Positions 28,482 through 37,482 of a stretch of DNA of 64,000 nt are shown one piece after another. Under the pieces are notes generated by a model. That model did not search any database and was not told the DNA's origin. It saw only the letters and a list, made by a program, of their open reading frames with translations. The stretch lies in contig JAHLKT010000003.1 of NCBI GenBank assembly GCA_020444545.1, positions 372,001-436,000 of the forward strand, read 5' to 3'. Position 1 is the first letter of the stretch. Each line of letters opens with the position of its first letter. A program made the position numbers and the translations under genes. Source of the stretch: Desulfarculaceae bacterium (GTDB lineage Bacteria > Desulfobacterota > Desulfarculia > Desulfarculales > Desulfarculaceae).

Positions 28482-30140
28482 TTACGGGGCCTCGGGGGCC
28501 CGGTTGGGCAGGCGGATGACGAACACCGCGCCCATGCCCGGCTTGCTCTCCAGCTCCAGGGAGCCGCCCAGGCGTTGCATGATGGCGTGGCTGATGGACA
28601 GGCCCAGTCCGGTGCCCTGCCCCGGTGCCTTGGTGGTGAAGAACGGGTCGAAGATGCGCTCGGCCAGGTCGCGGGGCACGCCCGGCCCGCTGTCGCAGAC
28701 CCGCACCGCCAGCTCGTTACCCTCCACCCCGCTGGTCACGCGCACCCAGCCGCCCTGGCCCGCCGCGTCCAGGGCGTTGTTGATCAGGTTGAGCGCCACC
28801 TGCTGGAGCTGGGCCCGGTCGCTCTGCACCAGGGGCAGGGCCGGGTCGAGCATCAGCTCCACTCGCACGTTGTTGAACAGGGCGTCCTTTTCCACGAAGG
28901 AGTAGGTCTCGCGGATCAACTCATTGACGTCGGTGCTCTCCAGGTGGGGTTCCATGCGCCGGGCGAACTTGAGCATGCGGTGGGTGACGTTGCGGGCCCG
29001 CTCCACCTGGTTCTGGATGCGCCCCAGGTTCTCGCCCACCACCTCGCCTTCCTCCAGTTTGGCCAGCTGCTCGGCGTCCAGGATGTCCTGGGCCTCGCCG
29101 GCCAGCTCGCTGATGGCGGCCAGGGGGTTGTTGATCTCGTGGGCCACCCCGGCGGCCATGCGCCCCAGGGAAACCAGACGGGCCGAGTGGGCCAGCTGGG
29201 CGTCCAGGGCGGCGCGCTCGGCGTCGTTGGCCTCCAGCCGCCGTATGAACAGGCGCACCATGATCAGCACCGCCGCGATGATGAACAGGCTGGCCAGGCC
29301 CAGCACCCCCAGCTCCACGTTGCGCGCCAGGTTCAGCGGCCCCAGGATCTCCTTGGGGTTCTGGTCGATGACCAACAGCCAGTTGCCGTGCTCCAGAGGG
29401 GCGCAGGCGCGGATCACTTTGTCGCCCGCCGCGTTGACCCGCTCCTTCACGGTTATACCCGGCGGCACGGCGCGCAGGTCCAGATCGGCCTTGTCCATCA
29501 CCTTGCCGCCCAGGCGCGAAGGCGTTTGCAGGCGGCCCTGCTTGTCCACGATGTAGGCGTCGCCGGTCTGGCCCACCTGGGCGGTGCGCACCAGGCGGTT
29601 GAACACGTCCGAGTCGATGGTGGCCCGCAGCACCCAGCTCTCGCCGCCGTTGTCGTGCTTTACCGCGATGACGAAGTGGGGCACCTGGCGATAGCCCAGG
29701 AACACGTCGCTGATGTACACGCCCTTGAGCATGGCTTGCTGAAACCAAGGGGCGTCGCGGTAGTTTTGCTGCTTGAGCAGATAGGGCCCCACATAGGCGC
29801 GGTGGTCGCCGTTTGCGTCGATGATGCCCAGGTCCACGAAAGACCAGGAGCGCCGGTTCATTATCGAAAGCAGGCGGCTCAGGGCGGCCTCGTTGCTCAG
29901 CTGGGTCAGGCGGGCCGAGTGGGCCAGCACCTCCAACAGAGCGGTGCGTTCGGCCAAAAACAGCTCGATGGCGCTGGCCCGGTTCAGGGCCCGGATGCGC
30001 AGCTCTTCCTTGAGCGTCTCGGTGTTGGCGTAGTTGAAGTAATAGTAGAGGCTCAGGCCCAGGCCGTTGAGGGGCAACAGCGCCACCAGCAGGGCCACCA
30101 CGGTCATGCGGCGCGAGAGGTTGGCATAGGGGTGGTTCAT
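28482..30140 (-). CDS. Membrane sensor histidine kinase 2 (dCache-type sensor)
   Basis: A 552-aa sensor kinase. The frame stays open far upstream as antisense of another gene; ATG 30140 is taken because it overlaps the stop of the preceding gene (ATGA), has an AAGGGGAAGG site and begins [24 protein letters not shown], a normal TM1. The extracytoplasmic domain (about 35-265) shares [19 protein letters not shown] and [20 protein letters not shown] with kinase 1. TM2 is near 270-292, the H-box GVAHEINNP near 333, and HATPase motifs LINNALDAA and [10 protein letters not shown] follow. It arose by duplication with kinase 1 and heads receiver, receiver, PEP-synthase-like 2 and the sigma-54 activator. 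Confidence 0.94.
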   Translation of the reverse strand: MNHPYANLSRRMTVVALLVALLPLNGLGLSLYYYFNYANTETLKEELRIRALNRASAIELFLAERTALLEVLAHSARLTQLSNEAALSRLLSIMNRRSWSFVDLGIIDANGDHRAYVGPYLLKQQNYRDAPWFQQAMLKGVYISDVFLGYRQVPHFVIAVKHDNGGESWVLRATIDSDVFNRLVRTAQVGQTGDAYIVDKQGRLQTPSRLGGKVMDKADLDLRAVPPGITVKERVNAAGDKVIRACAPLEHGNWLLVIDQNPKEILGPLNLARNVELGVLGLASLFIIAAVLIMVRLFIRRLEANDAERAALDAQLAHSARLVSLGRMAAGVAHEINNPLAAISELAGEAQDILDAEQLAKLEEGEVVGENLGRIQNQVERARNVTHRMLKFARRMEPHLESTDVNELIRETYSFVEKDALFNNVRVELMLDPALPLVQSDRAQLQQVALNLINNALDAAGQGGWVRVTSGVEGNELAVRVCDSGPGVPRDLAERIFDPFFTTKAPGQGTGLGLSISHAIMQRLGGSLELESKPGMGAVFVIRLPNRAPEAP

Positions 30141-32662
30141 GCGCCTTCCCCTTGCTGGCTGGGGTCCAGGTTGTAGTTCTTGGCGGCAAAGGCCCGGGCC
30201 AGCCAATCCACCATGGGCCGGCCGCTCATGAGCATGTCCATCTGGCGGGTGAACAGGATGAGGCGGCCCAGCTCCTCCAGGATGGCGGCGGTGGACTCGG
30301 CGGGGTGCTTCTTGAGGAAGGCGCTCACCTGGTCGCCCTGGCACTCCACGCTGAAGCCCAGCTCGCTTAGCAGGCGCTCGATAAGCTCGCAGCGCAGACG
30401 GCGGCGGTCCTCGGTGGCCGCGCCGCCGTGGAAGCGGAAGCTGATGTAGTTGTCGTTCTGCTGGGGACCGCAGAAGCTGTCCAGGGCGGTGTAGTGGTAG
30501 CCTACCCGGCAGTTGAAGTTGAGATACTCCGCGCTCACGATGGCGTAGGCCCTCTGGCCCATGTCCCTGAGGCCGCCGCTGCCGTTTGGCGGGTTGAGCA
30601 GGGTGCCGCTGAACACCGAGGCCAGGCCCTTGGCGCTGATGGGCCGGGGCTTGGCCCAGTCCACCGCCGGGTCGGTGAGGCCCCGGATGAGGGCCGCGCC
30701 CGGCGCGCTGAGTACCTGTTCCGGGTCCACCGCCTTGCCGCCCGCGCCGTTCAGGCCGCCGCCCAGATCGATGAGCCACAGCTCGAAGGGCAGGCGCGCC
30801 TCCAGGCGGCGGGCCTCGCCGCCGGCCTGCTGGCCCACCAGATCGCCCAGGCGGAACATCTCCTTGAAGCTCATCTCGTGCACCAAGCGGATGATGTCGT
30901 GGAAGGTGAGGCAGTGCCCCGGCGTGAAGCGCGGGCTGCGCGGGTCGGTTAGGTTGAGCTTGGTGATGAGCCCGGCGGCCTGGTGCCACTCCGGCTTGGG
31001 CAGTGGCCGCTCGCGGCACACCGTGGCCTCGGTCCGGCCGCCCAGGAGCGCCTCCACCCGCCCGGCGTAAACCCGCTTGCCGCCGGCGTCCACGGTGACC
31101 ACCTGCCCCGGCGCAATTATCCGCGTGGCGTTGCCCGTGCCCACCAGGGCGGGCACGCCCATCTCGCGGGCCAAGGAGGCCAGGTGCCCAGCCGCTCCGC
31201 CCACGTCGGTGATCACCGCCGCCGCGCGGGCCAGGGCCGAGGCCAGCACCGGCGAGGTGTTCTTGGCCAGAAGCACCGCGCCGGTGGGGAAGGCGGGCAG
31301 GTCTTTTTCGTTGCCCACCAGCACCACCGGGCCGCTGCCCGCGCCGGGGCGCGCAGTCTGGCCGCCCTCCAAGAGGGGCTGCTGACTCACTTGCGGAGGC
31401 GGTGCCTGAGCGGCCAGCACCTGCAAGGGCCGCGACTGCAGGATCATCATGCGGCCCGTGGGGGTAAGGGCCCACTCCACGTCTTGGGGACAGGTGAAGC
31501 GCTCCTCCAGGTCCAGGCCCATGCCGGCCAGTTCCAGAGCCTGCCCCTCGCTCAGGGGAGGGGTGCTGTCGGCCGGGCCGTTGGCCGCAAAGTCCAGGAG
31601 CATGGGCGGCCGCTCCCGCTCCAGGCTGTAGATGTCCGGGTCGGCCGAGCCGTCCACCAGCTTGGCCCCCAGGCCACGCACCGCGCTAATGAGCAGGGGG
31701 CCTTTTCCGCCGCCCAGGGGGTCGGTGGTGTACATCACCCCGCTGGCCTGGGGCGCCAGCATGGGCTGCACCAATACGGCCATCTCCGCGTCCTGGTCCA
31801 GCAGGCCGCGCTGGCGGCGGTAGACCACCGCCTCGGGGGCGTAGAGCGCGGCCACCACCTCGCGGTAGGCCTGGGCCACGTCGCCGGGCGGCACCTGGAG
31901 CACGCTGCGGTAGAGCCCGGCAAAGGAGCTGGAGGTGTCCTCGCCCACCGCGCTGGAGCGCAGGGCCAAGAGTCCCCCGTTGCCCGCGGCGGCCAGGGCG
32001 CGGGCGGCCCGGGTCAGCTCCTGTTCCAGCTCGTCCGGCAGGGACGCGGCCAGCACCTTGCGTTGCAACAGGCGGCTGAAGGCCTCCACCTCGCCGGGGC
32101 CCGAGCCCTCCATGAGCATCAGGGCCTGGCGCAACTGGCCGCCCAGGCCGGTGTGTTCCATGAAGCGGCGGAAGGCGGTGGTGGTGACCACGAAGCCCGG
32201 CGGCACCGGCAACCCGGCCGTGATCAGCTCGGCCAGGTTGGCCGCCTTGTTGCCCGCCAGATGGGCCGAGCCCGCGGGCAGGCTCTCCAGGGGAGCGATG
32301 AGTTCATCGCCACCCCGGCCGCCGCCCTCTTCCAAAATCGTGTCGATCTTGCCCCGGATGTTGTTGAACACCGGCATGAGCGTCTGGTAGCGCCCACCGG
32401 AGATGCTGTTCAGGTGGCGGATCATCTTGTAGACCTTGGCGCTGGCGGCGATGTAGCGGCTGCGCAGGAAGTCCAGGCCCACCTGCCCGCCCTCGCCCAG
32501 CTGCTGCTCGATCTCCGCGATGATGGCCAGCACCTCGTTGTTGGCCCTCAGCAGGTACTTGAACTCGCGGAAGCGCAGCTTGAGCTCGCCGGGGGGAGTC
32601 TGGTCCGCCCCCTTCTTGTGGCCGCCGCCTCGGCCCAGCAATCTGCTCAAGCGCTTGACCAT
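30137..32662 (-). CDS. PEP-synthase-like ATP-dikinase with unrecognised C-terminal domain, paralogue 3
   Basis: An 841-aa member, the most divergent of the three. Helical N-domain (1-115); PPDK_N domain (~125-425: AGNKAANLAEL, ALRSSAVGEDTSSSFAG, SGVMYTTDPLGGGKG, PQDVEWALTPTGRMMILQSRPL); swivel domain with His493 (DVGGAAGHLASLAREMGVPALVG, closest of the three to canonical PEP-utilising enzymes); C-terminal domain with LPFELWLIDLGGGLNG, NPPNGSGG, YHYTALDSFCGP, FHGGAATEDRRR and LFTRQMDMLMSG. The catalytic residues for ATP and His are intact and the TIM barrel is absent. Start ATG with a GAGG site, 13 bp after a small membrane protein. Its stop overlaps sensor kinase 2 by 4 bp, the tightest link in the array between this family and a kinase. 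Confidence 0.82.
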   Translation of the reverse strand: MVKRLSRLLGRGGGHKKGADQTPPGELKLRFREFKYLLRANNEVLAIIAEIEQQLGEGGQVGLDFLRSRYIAASAKVYKMIRHLNSISGGRYQTLMPVFNNIRGKIDTILEEGGGRGGDELIAPLESLPAGSAHLAGNKAANLAELITAGLPVPPGFVVTTTAFRRFMEHTGLGGQLRQALMLMEGSGPGEVEAFSRLLQRKVLAASLPDELEQELTRAARALAAAGNGGLLALRSSAVGEDTSSSFAGLYRSVLQVPPGDVAQAYREVVAALYAPEAVVYRRQRGLLDQDAEMAVLVQPMLAPQASGVMYTTDPLGGGKGPLLISAVRGLGAKLVDGSADPDIYSLERERPPMLLDFAANGPADSTPPLSEGQALELAGMGLDLEERFTCPQDVEWALTPTGRMMILQSRPLQVLAAQAPPPQVSQQPLLEGGQTARPGAGSGPVVLVGNEKDLPAFPTGAVLLAKNTSPVLASALARAAAVITDVGGAAGHLASLAREMGVPALVGTGNATRIIAPGQVVTVDAGGKRVYAGRVEALLGGRTEATVCRERPLPKPEWHQAAGLITKLNLTDPRSPRFTPGHCLTFHDIIRLVHEMSFKEMFRLGDLVGQQAGGEARRLEARLPFELWLIDLGGGLNGAGGKAVDPEQVLSAPGAALIRGLTDPAVDWAKPRPISAKGLASVFSGTLLNPPNGSGGLRDMGQRAYAIVSAEYLNFNCRVGYHYTALDSFCGPQQNDNYISFRFHGGAATEDRRRLRCELIERLLSELGFSVECQGDQVSAFLKKHPAESTAAILEELGRLILFTRQMDMLMSGRPMVDWLARAFAAKNYNLDPSQQGEGA

Positions 32663-32675
32663 GATCCGCGCCTCG

Positions 32676-32966
32676 CTAGTCGTCGCGCCGCTCGGGGCGC
32701 ACCGAGGTGCCCAGAGCGCCGAAGAGGTTCACCGGCCGCCAGGGCTGACGGGCGGCCTCCTCCGGAGAAACCTTCTGCTTGGGGGCCCACCTTTTCAGCG
32801 CGATGCGCGTGCCGATGATGGTGGGGATGGCGGTGGGCAGAAACACCTGGAGGAACCGCCAGGAAATCTCGGCCCGGTCGAAGTGGGCGTACCAGATGGC
32901 CACGGTCAGCTCGGCCAAGAGCAGCACGTCCATCATCAACAGGATCAGGCCTCGGCGAAAGTCCAT
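32676..32966 (-). CDS. 96-aa membrane protein of unknown function
   Basis: Small protein with a hydrophobic N-terminal helix (about 7-26) and a second hydrophobic stretch (about 38-53, LQVFLPTAIPTIIGTRIAL), then a basic/Pro-rich cytoplasmic tail. I do not recognise it. It sits between a lipoprotein gene and PEP-synthase-like paralogue 3, 13 bp before the latter, so it is part of the operon. Confidence 0.7.
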   Translation of the reverse strand: MDFRRGLILLMMDVLLLAELTVAIWYAHFDRAEISWRFLQVFLPTAIPTIIGTRIALKRWAPKQKVSPEEAARQPWRPVNLFGALGTSVRPERRDD

Positions 32967-32983
32967 GGGTAGCTCCTAGGGTG

Positions 32984-33016
32984 CCTCCCCCGGCCCGCTG
33001 CCGGGCGCGGGGGAGG
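32984..33016 (-). other. Intercistronic stem-loop
   Basis: Eight-bp perfect arms (32984-32991 CCTCCCCC and 33009-33016 GGGGGAGG) in the 56-bp gap between the lipoprotein and 96-aa genes, with no T-run. It may set relative expression or mRNA stability within the operon. Confidence 0.4.
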
Positions 33017-33022
33017 GTTCGC

Positions 33023-33358
33023 TCACTTCTTGCGCAGGTCCTGCTTGGTCAGGTTCATCACCTTGATGGCCACCAGCTTCTTGCCTTCGGCAAAGTAGGC
33101 CACCCGGATCATGTTGCCCTTTTCCGGCGCCAGGCCCACCTTGGCCCGGGAGATGTCGAAGGTGGCCGAGGCCCCCTTGACCGGGTTGAGCTTGGGCTGC
33201 GAGTTGGCCAGGGTCAGGGTCTTGCCGCCCGCGTCCAGGGCCAGGCAGGCGCCCTCGTAAACCTGGGATTCCTTGCCGCCGTCGCCCAGACAGCCGCTCA
33301 GGAGCAGGGAGGCCGTCAGCAGCAGGGCCAATAGGGCCGCTATTCTTTTGGCATTCAT
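33023..33358 (-). CDS. 111-aa lipoprotein of unknown function
   Basis: Signal peptide with lipobox LLLSGC at about residues 18-23, so a lipid-anchored periplasmic protein. The mature ~88 aa (GACLALDAGGKTLTLAN, SRAKVGLAPEKGNMIRVAYF, KLVAIKVMNLTKQDLRKK) look like a small beta-barrel (OB-like) fold. No enzyme motif. It lies 15 bp after the TSUP permease gene and could be its periplasmic partner. Confidence 0.8.
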   Translation of the reverse strand: MNAKRIAALLALLLTASLLLSGCLGDGGKESQVYEGACLALDAGGKTLTLANSQPKLNPVKGASATFDISRAKVGLAPEKGNMIRVAYFAEGKKLVAIKVMNLTKQDLRKK

Positions 33359-33373
33359 TACCCAGCCTCCTTG

Positions 33374-34414
33374 CTAGGCCGCCGAACCGGCTGAGCCGTT
33401 CATGCGCTTTTGACGCAGCTCATTGGCCGCGCCCCGGAACATGATGGTCATGATGTAGACGCAGATGATGCTGATGGCGCCCAGGATGATGACCGTGGCC
33501 GGAGCGACGATGTTGAACTGCTTGAGGATGATGGAGACCATGCAGGCCAGCACCGCGCAGCCGAACATCAGGCGGATGCCGTAGCCGTTGGCGTACTTGG
33601 TGGCCACGGTGCCGATCTGGGCCCCCACCGCCGCGCCGCAGAGCATGACGAACACCGCCACCAGCTCGATGCGCCCCTTGAGGCTGTAGGTGAAGGCTCC
33701 GTACAGGCCGCTGATCATCACCTCGAACAGGTCGGTGCCCACCGCCACGTGGGTGGGCGCGCCGATGAAGTAGACCAGGGCGGGCATACGCAGCAGTCCG
33801 CCGCCGATGCCCAGGAAGCCGGCCAGCACGCCGGTGATGAAGCTCACCAGCACCGGCAGCCACATGGAGCAGTGGATGCCCGCCACCTTGAAGTGCATCA
33901 TGGGCGGGATGTGGATCTTGTGCAGGGCCGGGGCCCAGTTCACCCCGCCGGTGGCGCCGGTGTGGCTGGGGTCGTCGCTCTTGGTCTTGCTGCTCACCGC
34001 CTTGAAGTAGTCGTAGAAGACCATCAGGGCGATGAGCGCCAGGAACACCACGTACACCCAGCGCACCACGGGCCCGATCTTGCCCACGCGCTCCAGGACC
34101 ATGACGATCTGGGCGCCCAGCTCGATGCCGGCCATGGTGCCGATGAGCATGATGAATCCCAGTTTGTAGTCGACATTGCCGAACTTGGAATGCCGCATGG
34201 TCGAGATCATCGACTTGCCCGCGATGTGGGCGATGTCGGTGCCGATGGCGAAGGCCATGGGGAAACCCAGGATGTTGAGCCCCGGGGTAACCATCCAGGC
34301 TCCGCCCATGCCGAAGAAGCCACCGATCACCCCCACCGCGTAGCCGATCAACAACAGCCCGGGCCAGAAGATGTCCACTCCGGCGATGGGCATGTGCATG
34401 TATAGCCAATCCAT
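33374..34414 (-). CDS. TauE/SafE-family (TSUP) anion permease
   Basis: A 346-aa permease with two TSUP repeats: YAVGVIGGFFGMGGAWMVTPG near residue 27 with GTDIAHIAGKSM, and VLAGFLGIGGGLLRMPALVYF near 197 with VGTDLFEVMISG. About nine hydrophobic segments. It is not closely similar to the second permease at 19353-20681; the two represent different branches. Family substrates are sulfite, thiosulfate, sulfonates or other small anions. It lies 28 bp after a 98-aa membrane protein and 15 bp before a lipoprotein, and begins the transcription unit that contains PEP-synthase-like paralogues 3 and 2. Confidence 0.92.
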   Translation of the reverse strand: MDWLYMHMPIAGVDIFWPGLLLIGYAVGVIGGFFGMGGAWMVTPGLNILGFPMAFAIGTDIAHIAGKSMISTMRHSKFGNVDYKLGFIMLIGTMAGIELGAQIVMVLERVGKIGPVVRWVYVVFLALIALMVFYDYFKAVSSKTKSDDPSHTGATGGVNWAPALHKIHIPPMMHFKVAGIHCSMWLPVLVSFITGVLAGFLGIGGGLLRMPALVYFIGAPTHVAVGTDLFEVMISGLYGAFTYSLKGRIELVAVFVMLCGAAVGAQIGTVATKYANGYGIRLMFGCAVLACMVSIILKQFNIVAPATVIILGAISIICVYIMTIMFRGAANELRQKRMNGSAGSAA

Positions 34415-34442
34415 GTCTGTTTCTCCTTGGAGGCTCCCCGGC

Positions 34443-34739
34443 CTAGTGCTCGACGTGCCCGGCGCTCTTGCCCAGGTCCAACCCGATGCGGCTCATGATC
34501 ACGTCCATAATCAGCCCCAACCCCACGCCCAAGACCGAGGTGAGCACCACGGCCCAAGTGGCGAAGAGCCACATGTCCTGGTTGTAGAGGGTGGCCAGGT
34601 ACCAGTTGAAGCCGTCCAAGGCGCGGGTGTCGGCCACCACCACCAGGTCGGTGGCCTTGCCTCCGGCGGCCCAGGCCCAGGCGGGGGTGAGCCCCACCAG
34701 AGCCGCGATCAGGCCGCCCGCCGTGAATGTCCTTTTCAT
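34443..34739 (-). CDS. 98-aa membrane protein, probable TSUP permease accessory
   Basis: Begins with a signal peptide (MKRTFTAGGLIAALVGLTP, cleavage near AWA-AGG), then a short extracytoplasmic segment (TRALDGFNWYLATLYNQDMW), a transmembrane helix (about 55-78) and DVIMSRIGLDLGKSAGHVEH at the cytoplasmic end. Small proteins with this D-V-I-M-S-R ending precede TSUP genes in sulfate reducers as far as I recall; function unknown. First gene of its operon, 28 bp before the permease. Confidence 0.75.
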   Translation of the reverse strand: MKRTFTAGGLIAALVGLTPAWAWAAGGKATDLVVVADTRALDGFNWYLATLYNQDMWLFATWAVVLTSVLGVGLGLIMDVIMSRIGLDLGKSAGHVEH

Positions 34740-34898
34740 ATCCCTTCTCCCTGATTTGACCTATCGCTTCCGGTTGCTTGAGAGTTCCCTCGTTTCCCTC
34801 TCCCCCGGCGGGGAGTTTGCTCCGTCGGTTATCAGTTAAAACCGAAGCGGCAAATAAATAAATAAGGGGGTCTCCTCAAAGGCAATGGGGATCGGGCC

Positions 34899-34920
34899 TA
34901 AATCGCATTAGGGCGATTTA
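34899..34920. promoter_or_regulatory. Candidate operator dyad upstream of the permease operon
   Basis: Perfect 8-bp inverted repeat TAAATCGC-ATTAGG-GCGATTTA about 160 bp upstream of the 34739 start. The AT-rich arms and 6-bp centre fit a dimeric regulator site. Confidence 0.45.
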
Positions 34921-35045
34921 CCCAAGCATTCATGAGGCTGATATGAAAGTGCAAGACGCAAAAGACTGGACCGCGCTGGGCGGGCGGCGCCCGCGTCGCG
35001 GTGGGTCTGGGGGCCCGTTGCCCAGGCGGCAAGGGGCTTTTGGCG

Positions 35046-35075
35046 GGGCGGCCGGAGGGGGGCCTCCGGCCGCCC
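35046..35075 (-). terminator. Strong GC hairpin downstream of the CBS-ACT gene
   Basis: Thirteen-bp perfect arms (35046-35058, 35063-35075) with a 4-nt loop, about 48 bp after the stop at 35123. There is no long T-run, so it may be a weak or factor-assisted terminator. Confidence 0.55.
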
Positions 35076-35122
35076 GAGCGGGTCTTGGTCCGGGCCGGCC
35101 TTATCCGGGCCGGTCCCGGCCC

Positions 35123-35824
35123 TTAGGCGGCCTGGGAGGGCGCGCCCATTATGAGTTCCTTGCGGCCGTCGCGGCTGTCCAGGATGTAGAGCAGCTCGCC
35201 GCCGGTGGACAGCTCCTTGCGCAGGGCCTCCAGGCGGCCCCGGTCCACCGAGCTCATACGGATGTAGACCTGGCGAAGTCCCTCGGCCACGCGGTCGCTG
35301 GTGGAGAGGATGCTCACCATGCGGCCGCCGTAGGAGCGAATGACGTCGCCCACCCGCTTGATGGAGCCGGCTTCGTCGGGCAGGTTGAAGGCGAAGAGGA
35401 TGCCGCCCTTGGTCACGCCGGTGAGGAGCACCAGGGCCCTAAAGATGTCGGACTGGGTGAGCATGGCCAGCACCTTGCCGCCTTCCATCACCGGCAGGCC
35501 CGAGATCTTCTTCTCCAGCATGATGGTGGACGCCTCCTCGATGGTGTCCTCGGGGGTCACGGTCACCGGGTCGGGAGTCATCACATCCTTTACCGAAATG
35601 CGGCTGAGCAGATAGGCCAGCTCGTGCACCTCCAAGGTGGTGGCGTCCGAGGCCCAGGCCTGCTTGATGTCGCGGTCGGTGAGGATGCCCACCAGGCGTC
35701 CCTTCTTGTCGATCACCGGCAAGCGGCGGATGCCGTGTTGCATCATCAGTTTGTTGGCCTGGGGCAGGGACTCGGAGGGGTCCACGCTCACCAGGCGGGT
35801 GCTCATCCAGTTGGCGACCAACAT
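35123..35824 (-). CDS. Tandem CBS-domain protein with C-terminal ACT domain
   Basis: A 233-aa protein. The ATG at 35824 is chosen over upstream codons because of an AAGGAGA site and the start MLVANWMSTRLVSVDPSESL, the usual first CBS strand. CBS1 (about 1-60, IRRLPVIDKKGRLVGILTDRDIK), CBS2 (about 80-140, VKDVMTPDPVTVTPEDTIEEAS) and an ACT-like region (about 145-215, GGILFAFNLPDEAGSIKRVGDVI). This AcuB-like layout usually binds adenine nucleotides and a small metabolite and controls another protein. It is the last of three genes (universal stress protein, STAS-like, CBS-ACT) upstream of the signalling array. Confidence 0.88.
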   Translation of the reverse strand: MLVANWMSTRLVSVDPSESLPQANKLMMQHGIRRLPVIDKKGRLVGILTDRDIKQAWASDATTLEVHELAYLLSRISVKDVMTPDPVTVTPEDTIEEASTIMLEKKISGLPVMEGGKVLAMLTQSDIFRALVLLTGVTKGGILFAFNLPDEAGSIKRVGDVIRSYGGRMVSILSTSDRVAEGLRQVYIRMSSVDRGRLEALRKELSTGGELLYILDSRDGRKELIMGAPSQAA

Positions 35825-35847
35825 GGGTTTTCTCCTTGAGTAGCCGG

Positions 35848-36309
35848 CTAGTTGCCGCCGGCCTCGGGTTCGCTTAGCAAAAGCTCCAGGCGCCCCTCGT
35901 CCTGGCGCAGGGTCCATTCGCGGCCCATCAGGTTTTCGGCCCCGGTTTGGCGTACGCGGCGCTGGGCCCAGGGGGCCAGACCGCGCAGGCTGACCGCGCT
36001 GAGACTGGCCGCCTGGTTACGCAGCACCACCAGCACCGCGCTAAGGGCCAGGTTGTCAAAGGCCGCGGCCCGTCCGAAATCCAGCTCCAAGCAGCTGGTG
36101 CGAGAGCATCGGCTCACCTCGCGGGTGAGCTGCTCCACCAGGTCCATGGCCTCCACCTGCCCGGCCACCACCAGCCTGAGGCGGCCTCCGCCTTTGGCCA
36201 CTTCCAAGGTATGGCGGCCGCGGGGGCGGCGGGCCGCCGTTTGGCGCGGCGTGGCGGCCAGGGGCAGCAGAGAGCGCACTTGGCTTTTCAGGCCCATGGA
36301 AACTTCCAT
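35848..36309 (-). CDS. STAS-like domain protein
   Basis: A 153-aa protein with a basic N-terminal ~35 residues, then LEVAKGGGRLRLVVAGQVEA, SCLELDFGRAAAFDNLALSAVLVVLRNQA and VSLRGLAPWAQRRVRQTGAE. This pattern matches a STAS domain (anti-sigma antagonist or MlaB-like). The usual Asp-Ser is Asp-Asn, so it should not be a phospho-serine switch. Starts at 36309 or 36297 are both plausible. It lies between the stress protein and CBS-ACT genes, 19 bp after the former. Assignment is by pattern and moderate. Confidence 0.6.
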   Translation of the reverse strand: MEVSMGLKSQVRSLLPLAATPRQTAARRPRGRHTLEVAKGGGRLRLVVAGQVEAMDLVEQLTREVSRCSRTSCLELDFGRAAAFDNLALSAVLVVLRNQAASLSAVSLRGLAPWAQRRVRQTGAENLMGREWTLRQDEGRLELLLSEPEAGGN

Positions 36310-36328
36310 CTTCCCTTCCCCCTTCCCC

Positions 36329-37231
36329 TTAGGGAATGATCCACACCGCCAAGCCGCGCGAGGCGCCCAGCACCTTGGCGGTCACCCGCCCCAGGCTGAA
36401 CTGGCTGTTGTCGCTCAGGCCCTTGCGGCCCATGACGATGGTCTTGAAGCCGCCCCGGCGGGCGGCCTCCACGATGGCCGCCGCCCGGCTGGGGGCGCCC
36501 TCGATAATCTCCTGGTGCACCTCGCGGGAGTTGAAGCCCGCCGCGGTGAGCAGGCGCAGGCCCTTGGAGAGCACGCGCTGGGCCGCCTCCCGGCTGCTCC
36601 CTTGCTTGGGGAAAACCAGGTGCTGCTCGCGCAGGATGTGCATGAGGGTGATCTGCAAGGGCTGCCCGCCGCACAGGGACGAGAGATAGTCCACCGCCCG
36701 GAGCGAGTTGGACGAGCCGTCCAGGGCCACCAGCACCCGGGGCGGCTTGGCGTCCTTGCCCACCACCCACAGGGGAGCGCCCACCAGGTTGCCGGCCAGC
36801 TTGAGGGCCACACTGCCCAGGAGGATGCCCCGCACCGCGCCCACTCCCCGGCGGCCGATGATCACGGTATGGTAGCCGCCGGCCGCTTCGGCCATCACGT
36901 CGCCGGCCACCCCGCTCTTGCGCGGCTGCACCTTGGCCGAGATCATGTCGGCGGCGTGTCCCTCCTTGCGGAAGGCGGCGAGCACCTTGTCCATGGAGGC
37001 GTTCAGCTCCACCTCGCGCTCCAGGGCCCAGGCCTTCACGCCCTTGAGCCGGAAGGCATAGGCCGGATCGTTGTGCAGGTCCCAATAGGACCGGGGCATC
37101 ACGTCCAGCACGCTGAATGCCACCAGGCGAACCGCGCCGGGCCGCAGGGTGCGGGCCGCGTATCGCGCCGTGGCCAGGGCCCGCTTGGAGCCGTCCACCG
37201 CCACCAGGACCTTGGGAATCGCTTGCGACAT
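36329..37231 (-). CDS. Tandem universal stress protein (UspA family)
   Basis: A 300-aa cytoplasmic protein with two Usp domains. Domain 1 (about 1-148) begins KVLVAVDGSKRALATARYAA and keeps the ATP-binding GRRGVGAVRGILLGSVA. Domain 2 (about 155-300) begins RVLVALDGSSNSLRAVDYLS but has GRKGLSDNSQFSLGRVTA, with Arg-Val in place of Gly-Ser, so nucleotide binding by the second half is doubtful. First of a three-gene unit with the STAS-like and CBS-ACT genes, consistent with an energy-state or stress-sensing module. Start ATG with a GGGGGTGA-type site. Confidence 0.9.
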   Translation of the reverse strand: MSQAIPKVLVAVDGSKRALATARYAARTLRPGAVRLVAFSVLDVMPRSYWDLHNDPAYAFRLKGVKAWALEREVELNASMDKVLAAFRKEGHAADMISAKVQPRKSGVAGDVMAEAAGGYHTVIIGRRGVGAVRGILLGSVALKLAGNLVGAPLWVVGKDAKPPRVLVALDGSSNSLRAVDYLSSLCGGQPLQITLMHILREQHLVFPKQGSSREAAQRVLSKGLRLLTAAGFNSREVHQEIIEGAPSRAAAIVEAARRGGFKTIVMGRKGLSDNSQFSLGRVTAKVLGASRGLAVWIIP

Positions 37232-37415
37232 CTTGTCACCCCCTGTTCGGGCTCTCGCCGGGAACCGGCCGCCGCGCCTTGGTTCCTGATTGCCACCATA
37301 GGAAAACCCGGCAAGGAAATAAATGAGGGCAAGGCCTCAAACGAGGGGGGGTGCTTGACCCAAAGCAGTTAGGGGATTGGCCGGGCCTGCAAACACTCTG
37401 GAGGGGCGGAGCGCC

Positions 37416-37449
37416 AAAAAAAGCGGGGCCCGGCTCGCACCGGACCCCG
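37416..37449 (-). terminator. Rho-independent terminator at the end of the pxp operon and relic
   Basis: Ten-bp stem (arms 37424-37433 and 37440-37449, one U-G pair), six-nt loop, then C and seven T on the minus strand. It ends the transcript carrying the outer-membrane-protein relic and the operon above it. Confidence 0.9.
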
Positions 37450-37482
37450 ATGGGGTGATTTGGCTAAGGGTTCAGGATCGCC

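Larger units (their letters stand above)
34740..35122. other. 383-bp intergenic region: promoter side and terminator side
   Basis: The half next to 34739 is AT-richer and holds CTTATTTATTTATTTGCCG (minus strand, around 34845-34865) and an 8-bp dyad at 34899-34920. The half next to 35123 is very GC-rich and holds a strong hairpin after the CBS gene. No ORF here looks real. Confidence 0.55.

Noticed and set aside
30141-31475. Upstream extension of sensor kinase 2 to 997 aa
   Set aside because: The extra 445 residues are Arg/Gly/Pro-rich out-of-frame reading of dikinase 3; the ATG at 30140 has a ribosome site and starts TM1.
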